DNA of 5,971 bases, taken from the NCBI GenBank assembly GCA_023381035.1, contig JAMCTK010000068.1, forward strand, positions 1 through 5,971, given 5' to 3'. Position 1 is the stretch's first letter; the number at the start of each line of letters is the position of its first letter. The notes beneath the pieces were generated by a model. It ran no database searches, was not told where the DNA came from, and saw only the letters and a list, made by a program, of their open reading frames with translations. Both the position numbers and the translations under genes were made by a program. This document shows positions 5,687 to 5,971 of the stretch, in pieces. The stretch is from Patescibacteria group bacterium. GTDB taxonomy: Bacteria > Patescibacteria > Microgenomatia > Levybacterales > UBA12049.

Positions 5687-5695
5687 AATATAGCA
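5687..5695 (-). promoter_or_regulatory. Extended -10 promoter of the surface-protein operon, near-leaderless start
   Basis: On the minus strand TGCTATATT (5695-5687) fits an extended -10 element (TG, one base, then TATATT, 5 of 6 to TATAAT). It ends 7 nt before the ATG at 5679, so the transcript would start at about 5680 with essentially no leader. No good -35 box stands at the usual distance, as is common with extended -10 promoters. The distance to the ATG is nearly the same as for the gene at 3099. Confidence 0.5.
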
Positions 5696-5697
5696 TT

Positions 5698-5715
5698 AAT
5701 ACTATTATCAGTATT
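5698..5715. promoter_or_regulatory. Operator-like dyad in the surface-protein promoter
   Basis: AATACT (5698-5703) and AGTATT (5710-5715) form a perfect 6-6-6 dyad, starting 3 bp upstream of the extended -10 element and covering the -35 position. A repressor or activator bound here would control the operon. No regulator gene is visible in the window. A chance AT-rich palindrome remains possible. Confidence 0.35.
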
Positions 5716-5739
5716 CAATAAAAATACAGTAATTGTCAA
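5710..5739 (-). promoter_or_regulatory. Alternative upstream promoter with consensus TTGACA
   Basis: The minus strand has a perfect TTGACA (5739-5734), then 18 bp, then AATACT (5715-5710, 4 of 6 to TATAAT), giving a start near 5703 and a leader of about 24 nt without a Shine-Dalgarno sequence. It shares TCTTGACAA, CTGTAT and TTATT in the same order with the TTGACA element at 1037, with a 1-bp offset. Either this or the extended -10 element at 5687-5695, or both, could serve the operon. Confidence 0.35.
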
Positions 5740-5753
5740 GAGTCATCTTATAG

Positions 5754-5971
5754 CTATTTTGCCAATTTACGTTTCACTTTATTCCTAATTAATAAGAATA
5801 ATATAGCGATGATTATTAAACCAATAATTGTTGCAATAGGAAACCCTATAAAATGAACAGTTTTCTTTAAAATGGGTCCTTGTTCAGACAAAGATATAGT
5901 AAGGGTTGCGGTGTATGGTCCGAGTAGGAATTTTTCCGGCCAAAGAGCACTGTTGTTTACAACCACTTGCT
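5754..5971 (-). CDS. C-terminal end of a second membrane-anchored DUF916-like surface protein; truncated by window edge
   Basis: The frame is open from the right edge to a TAG at 5756-5754, giving 71 residues of a longer protein; the in-frame GTG at 5966 is almost surely internal. It contains LWPEKFLLGPYTATLTISL, then TVHFIGFP, a membrane helix (about residues 42-61) and a basic tail (RNKVKRKLAK). The order W, F, GPYTA, beta strands, helix matches the C-terminal third of the 340-residue protein at 3155-4177, so the two look like paralogues. The tail differs: basic here, long and acidic there. It sits 74 bp upstream of the 498-residue protein on the same strand, but promoter elements in that gap suggest at least partly separate transcription. 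Confidence 0.7.
   Translation of the reverse strand, partial: QVVVNNSALWPEKFLLGPYTATLTISLSEQGPILKKTVHFIGFPIATIIGLIIIAILFLLIRNKVKRKLAK

Noticed and set aside
5680..5739. Extension of the 498-residue protein to a TTG start at 5739
   Set aside because: The TTG is the first half of a TTGACA box and the extension would put 20 residues before a textbook signal peptide that begins with MKKLFF at 5679.

Overview
The window is AT-rich bacterial DNA, most likely from a Patescibacteria (CPR) genome of the Microgenomates type. That placement is an inference. It rests on the secreted and membrane-anchored surface proteins built in a style common in those genomes, on standard-code genes, and on the absence of a convincing Shine-Dalgarno sequence in front of any gene. 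No marker gene fixes the taxonomy.

Left part (1-1505). The window opens inside a minus-strand tyrosine recombinase. Its N-terminal 227 residues hold two tandem core-binding (SAM-like) domains; the catalytic domain lies outside. A possible small ORF (871-692) sits 9 bp upstream of it. The rest is about 630 bp without a convincing protein gene but with much structure: a 7-bp hairpin (901-918), several promoter-like elements, a nested set of inverted repeats at about 1092-1172 ending in a T-run on the minus strand, and a large three-block inverted repeat (1181-1343). Between the 13-bp arms of that large repeat lies a good minus-strand sigma70-type promoter (TTGAAA, 17 bp, TAGAAT).

Middle part (1506-3099). 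A plus-strand gene encodes a secreted, membrane-anchored protein with two carboxypeptidase-regulatory-like beta domains. It converges on a minus-strand gene for a 190-residue soluble protein of no recognised family.

Right part (3155-5971). Minus-strand surface-protein genes resemble the WxL / DUF916 arrangement of Gram-positive bacteria. They are the C-terminal end of one membrane-anchored protein (5971-5754), a 498-residue secreted beta-rich protein (5679-4183), and, 5 bp downstream, a 340-residue DUF916-like membrane-anchored protein (4177-3155). The two anchored proteins share a GPYTA motif followed by a C-terminal membrane helix, so they look like paralogues. The likely working picture is that the 498-residue protein is exported and held at the envelope by its membrane-anchored partner.

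The most interesting possibility is that the recombinase and the adjacent inverted-repeat-flanked promoter form an invertible switch. In the orientation present the promoter points toward the recombinase; flipped, it would point toward the plus-strand surface gene. This is a hypothesis from sequence layout only. A fixed hairpin or a MITE-like relic would explain the repeat equally well.
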